This document shows positions 7,144 to 9,078 of a stretch of DNA of 9,078 nt, one piece after another; the first letter of the stretch is position 1, and the number at the start of each line of letters is the position of its first letter. Source of the DNA: Chloroflexota bacterium. GTDB lineage: Bacteria; Chloroflexota; Dehalococcoidia; Dehalococcoidales; JAHJRU01. Under the pieces are notes generated by a model. That model made no database searches and was not told the origin of the DNA. It worked only from the letters and a program-made list of their open reading frames with translations. The stretch lies in assembly GCA_018830745.1 (NCBI GenBank), contig JAHJRU010000121.1, positions 1 to 9,078 of the forward strand, given 5' to 3'. The position numbers were made by a program, and so were the translations under genes.

Positions 7144-7172
7144 TTGACAAATATATTTTCACTCTATAGTAT
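7144..7172 (+). promoter_or_regulatory. Sigma-70-type promoter for the nitrilase gene
   Basis: A perfect -35 TTGACA (7144-7149) is followed 17 bases later by TAGTAT (7167-7172), matching the -10 at the key first, second and last positions. An overlapping TATAGT (7165-7170) would give 15-base spacing. The start site would be near 7179-7180, with a leader of about 38 bases containing the strong ribosome binding site. The nitrilase can therefore be expressed independently of the transporter genes before it. Confidence 0.65.
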
Positions 7173-7204
7173 TTTCATCAACCTGTCCTGAGTAAATTCG
7201 CCAA

Positions 7205-7211
7205 AAGGAGG
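7205..7211 (+). promoter_or_regulatory. Strong Shine-Dalgarno site of the nitrilase
   Basis: AAGGAGG lies six bases before the ATG at 7218. It is a full-length match to the 16S anti-Shine-Dalgarno sequence and the best ribosome binding site in the window, which fixes the start and suggests high expression. Confidence 0.85.
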
Positions 7212-7217
7212 CTGATA

Positions 7218-8318
7218 ATGTCTACCGGTTACGGTTATCCTAAGTTTAAGGTCGCCGCAGTTCAGGCTGGCCCAATATACAGAGACGCCCCGCAGTATTT
7301 TGACGTGGACGCCACTCTGAACAAGGCTATAGGTCTTATCGAGGAGGCTAGCGGCCAGGGAGCCAGGCTGATTGTTTTTCCGGAGGGCTGGCTGCCATGC
7401 TTTCCCTACTGGTCTATGGACCACAACGAGCGGGCTGCCTTTGCCGATATGTGGGCTAAGCTCCTCTGGAACTCAGTGGAGGTGCCCAGTCGTGAGACGG
7501 AAGCCCTGTGTGCCGCAGCAAAAAAGGCTAACGCCTACGTGGTCATGGGCATTAACGAACGCGATAAGCAACTCCGCGACAGAATGCACAACACCATCCT
7601 GTATGTGAGCCCACAAGGAGAGATAATGGGCACGCATCGCAAGATATGCATCACGGTGCAGGAGCGCTTTTTTCACACGCCAGGCGACGGCGGGGATAAT
7701 CTGAGGGCTGTTTTCCCGACTGAAATAGGCACCATCGGAGGCTCTATCTGCGGGGAGCACTCGCAACTCACGCTGGTTCACTACTGGATGATACAGGGGG
7801 TGCAGATACACTGTTCCCTCTGGCCAGGCCATAACGGAATGCAAACAGCACAGGATATCAAAACCAGGGCAACCTGCTTGAGTCTGGGCGCTTTCGGCGT
7901 GCTGGCAGCCACATATATACCGGAATCTGACCTGCCTAAGAATTTCTATCGCAACAGCCAGTTCAGCGTGCCCCATGCTTTTGCCGGCGGCAGTGGAATA
8001 ATTAATCCCGCGGGCCAATACGTAGCCGGACCGGTTTACGACCAGGAGACCATCGTATATGGCGATGTTGATATGGAGGAAGTTGACAGAAGCCGCTATG
8101 CCGTCAGTTTGAGCGGCATCTACAGTCGGTGGGACCTGATAAACATAAACGTGCGGCAGGAATCGTATGAGCCGGTGCTGCCTATGGAGGCAGCCGTAAC
8201 CGCGTCAGCCGCCAACGAATCAAGCGAGATAAAACAGCTGGAAGCCAGAATAAAGCAGCTGGAACAACAGCTTAACGAGCTGACATCCGAATCGAAAGCC
8301 GCTAATACTAAAGAATAG
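7218..8318 (+). CDS. Nitrilase-superfamily hydrolase with C-terminal coiled coil
   Basis: This is a cytoplasmic carbon-nitrogen hydrolase, most like true (branch 1) nitrilases that convert R-CN to a carboxylate and ammonia. The catalytic triad is visible: Glu56 in FPEGWLP (54-60), Lys142 in THRKI (139-143) and Cys178 in GGSICGEH (174-181). GINERD (111-116) and QERFFHTPGDGG (148-159) are nitrilase-type blocks around them. The residue after the catalytic Cys is Gly, where typical nitrilases have Trp in a Cys-Trp-Glu motif. This may widen or reshape the pocket, and an amidase- or cyanide hydratase-type activity is possible. After the conserved fold ends near 320, an Ala/Ser-rich linker leads to a coiled coil with Ile338, Leu341, Ile345, Leu348, Leu352 and Leu355 in perfect 3-4 spacing. 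Nitrilases assemble into dimers and spirals through their tails, so this segment probably governs oligomerisation. The gene has its own promoter and follows two organic-anion-type carriers by 103 bases. Confidence 0.9.
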   Translation: MSTGYGYPKFKVAAVQAGPIYRDAPQYFDVDATLNKAIGLIEEASGQGARLIVFPEGWLPCFPYWSMDHNERAAFADMWAKLLWNSVEVPSRETEALCAAAKKANAYVVMGINERDKQLRDRMHNTILYVSPQGEIMGTHRKICITVQERFFHTPGDGGDNLRAVFPTEIGTIGGSICGEHSQLTLVHYWMIQGVQIHCSLWPGHNGMQTAQDIKTRATCLSLGAFGVLAATYIPESDLPKNFYRNSQFSVPHAFAGGSGIINPAGQYVAGPVYDQETIVYGDVDMEEVDRSRYAVSLSGIYSRWDLININVRQESYEPVLPMEAAVTASAANESSEIKQLEARIKQLEQQLNELTSESKAANTKE

Positions 8319-8370
8319 TTACGGCATCCTCCAGGCTCTTTTCCATCTATCCAACAGAGGACAGGTAACA

Positions 8371-9078
8371 TCAGCGCCCTGTGCTACGTCGAATGATGTC
8401 CCAGTAGGCACCCCGGGCTCCCTCTTTTATCAGATTACAGAGCGCTTCATCGTCGGCGTAGTTGTAGCTCCTCTCCTCCTCCGGTGAGACCAGAACCAGA
8501 AACCGTGGGTCGCCTGCCACCAGCTCCTTTATCAAAGCTGAGATATCGTCACCAAGGTCAGGAGATACGTAAAAGAAAGGCTCGTGGTCCGGCTGCCCGG
8601 TCTCAGGATAAAGTCTTCCTTTGACAGCTCCGCTGGCTATGGCTTTGCCCAGAGGAGTTCCGGGGTATATCCTCACACCGCTGGCTATTCCGGCCAGAGG
8701 AATATCAAGCTCCCTGACCCTTTCAATGGTCGTCTTTACCGTTTCCTCAGTCTCGCCCGGCCCACCGACTAGCAGGTCGAACAGATAGTTTATTTCGTCG
8801 TCTTGGAGGAGACTTACCAGTTGTTTGATATCGCTGGTAGAGTGGCCTCGCCCCAGCCTGAGCAGCTGCTCATCACAGAGGGAATCAACCCCGAAGTTGA
8901 TACCGGCACAGCCGGCCTGCTTCATAAGTCTGATTAAGTCATGGTCGAAGGGAACCGGTGAGCAATAACAGTACCACCTCAGCCTGTCGCCCAGACCGGC
9001 CCGGATGATGGACTGGCATACCTCTTTGGCATGGCGGATGGGCTGGTTGAATTCGCTATCACAAAGGTGAAACCAGGA
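8371..9078 (-). CDS. Radical SAM protein, B12-binding type, C-terminal part (5' truncated by window edge)
   Basis: The frame is open from the right edge of the window to TGA at 8371-8373, giving 235 residues of a protein that starts beyond 9078; an internal ATG at 8923-8925 is not the start. The visible part begins FHLCDSEFNQP (window residues 3-13). It continues through CQSII, GLGDRLRWYCYCSP, FGVDSLCDEQLLRLGRGH, FDLLVGGPGETEET and GVRIYPGTPLG. These are strands 2-6 of the radical SAM TIM barrel as seen in cobalamin-binding (Elp3/MiaB-like fold) enzymes; the LCDSEFN and VGGPGET segments are characteristic. The CxxxCxxC iron-sulfur motif and any B12-binding domain would lie upstream, outside the window, so the B12 assignment is by resemblance of the barrel. 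Its substrate is unknown; methyl transfer or rearrangement is possible. It converges on the nitrilase with a 52-base gap that holds no clear terminator, only a weak 5-bp stem (8361-8365 with 8378-8382). Confidence 0.85.
   Translation of the reverse strand, partial: SWFHLCDSEFNQPIRHAKEVCQSIIRAGLGDRLRWYCYCSPVPFDHDLIRLMKQAGCAGINFGVDSLCDEQLLRLGRGHSTSDIKQLVSLLQDDEINYLFDLLVGGPGETEETVKTTIERVRELDIPLAGIASGVRIYPGTPLGKAIASGAVKGRLYPETGQPDHEPFFYVSPDLGDDISALIKELVAGDPRFLVLVSPEEERSYNYADDEALCNLIKEGARGAYWDIIRRSTGR

Noticed and set aside
7473..8018. 181-codon open frame on the minus strand
   Set aside because: Fully inside the nitrilase gene on the opposite strand; no family resemblance, and the nitrilase frame has intact catalytic motifs.
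8319..8370. Bidirectional terminator between the convergent nitrilase and radical SAM genes
   Set aside because: Only 5-bp stems (GTTAC/GTAAC at 8318-8369 and ACAGG/CCTGT at 8361-8382) without a T tail on either strand.

Overview
This is a 9.1 kb bacterial chromosomal stretch of moderate GC content. It carries solute transporters, a nitrilase-superfamily hydrolase and part of a radical SAM enzyme. No rRNA, tRNA, phage, IS or CRISPR sequence is visible. An anaerobic bacterium, perhaps a Chloroflexi/Dehalococcoidia lineage, is a reasonable guess. It rests on a cobalamin-type radical SAM protein next to paired FYGWW-type MFS carriers and on the style of the 86-residue orphan. It is an inference from family flavour, not a demonstrated placement.

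Layout. Bases 1-99 are the tail of a plus-strand gene that begins outside the window, closed by a strong intrinsic terminator (138-177). Next come a small orphan protein (210-470) and a non-coding gap. A minus-strand monovalent cation/proton antiporter with a cytoplasmic TrkA-N domain follows (738-2438). A 470-base divergent region then leads into a plus-strand transporter block: a fosmidomycin-resistance-like MFS carrier (2911-4155), which is preceded by a short overlapping ORF; a 339-base gap with a good promoter; and two collinear paralogous monocarboxylate/oxalate-formate-type MFS carriers (4495-5760 and 5813-7114). A nitrilase with its own near-consensus promoter and ribosome binding site follows (7218-8318). 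It converges on a minus-strand radical SAM gene that runs off the right edge (8371-9078).

How the genes may work together. The two organic-anion-type carriers followed by a nitrilase suggest uptake or exchange of a carboxylate or nitrile, with hydrolysis to an acid and ammonia. The nitrilase has a separate promoter, so co-expression is only inferred. The antiporter and the FSR-like exporter look like independent ion-homeostasis and efflux functions. The least ordinary items are the perfect three-heptad coiled coil at the nitrilase C terminus with its Cys-Gly-Glu-His active-site block, the short ORFs overlapping the starts of two transporters, and a GATATC-based inverted repeat with a shared 3' flank on each side of the antiporter gene. 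I see no clear evidence of a wholly new multi-gene system.
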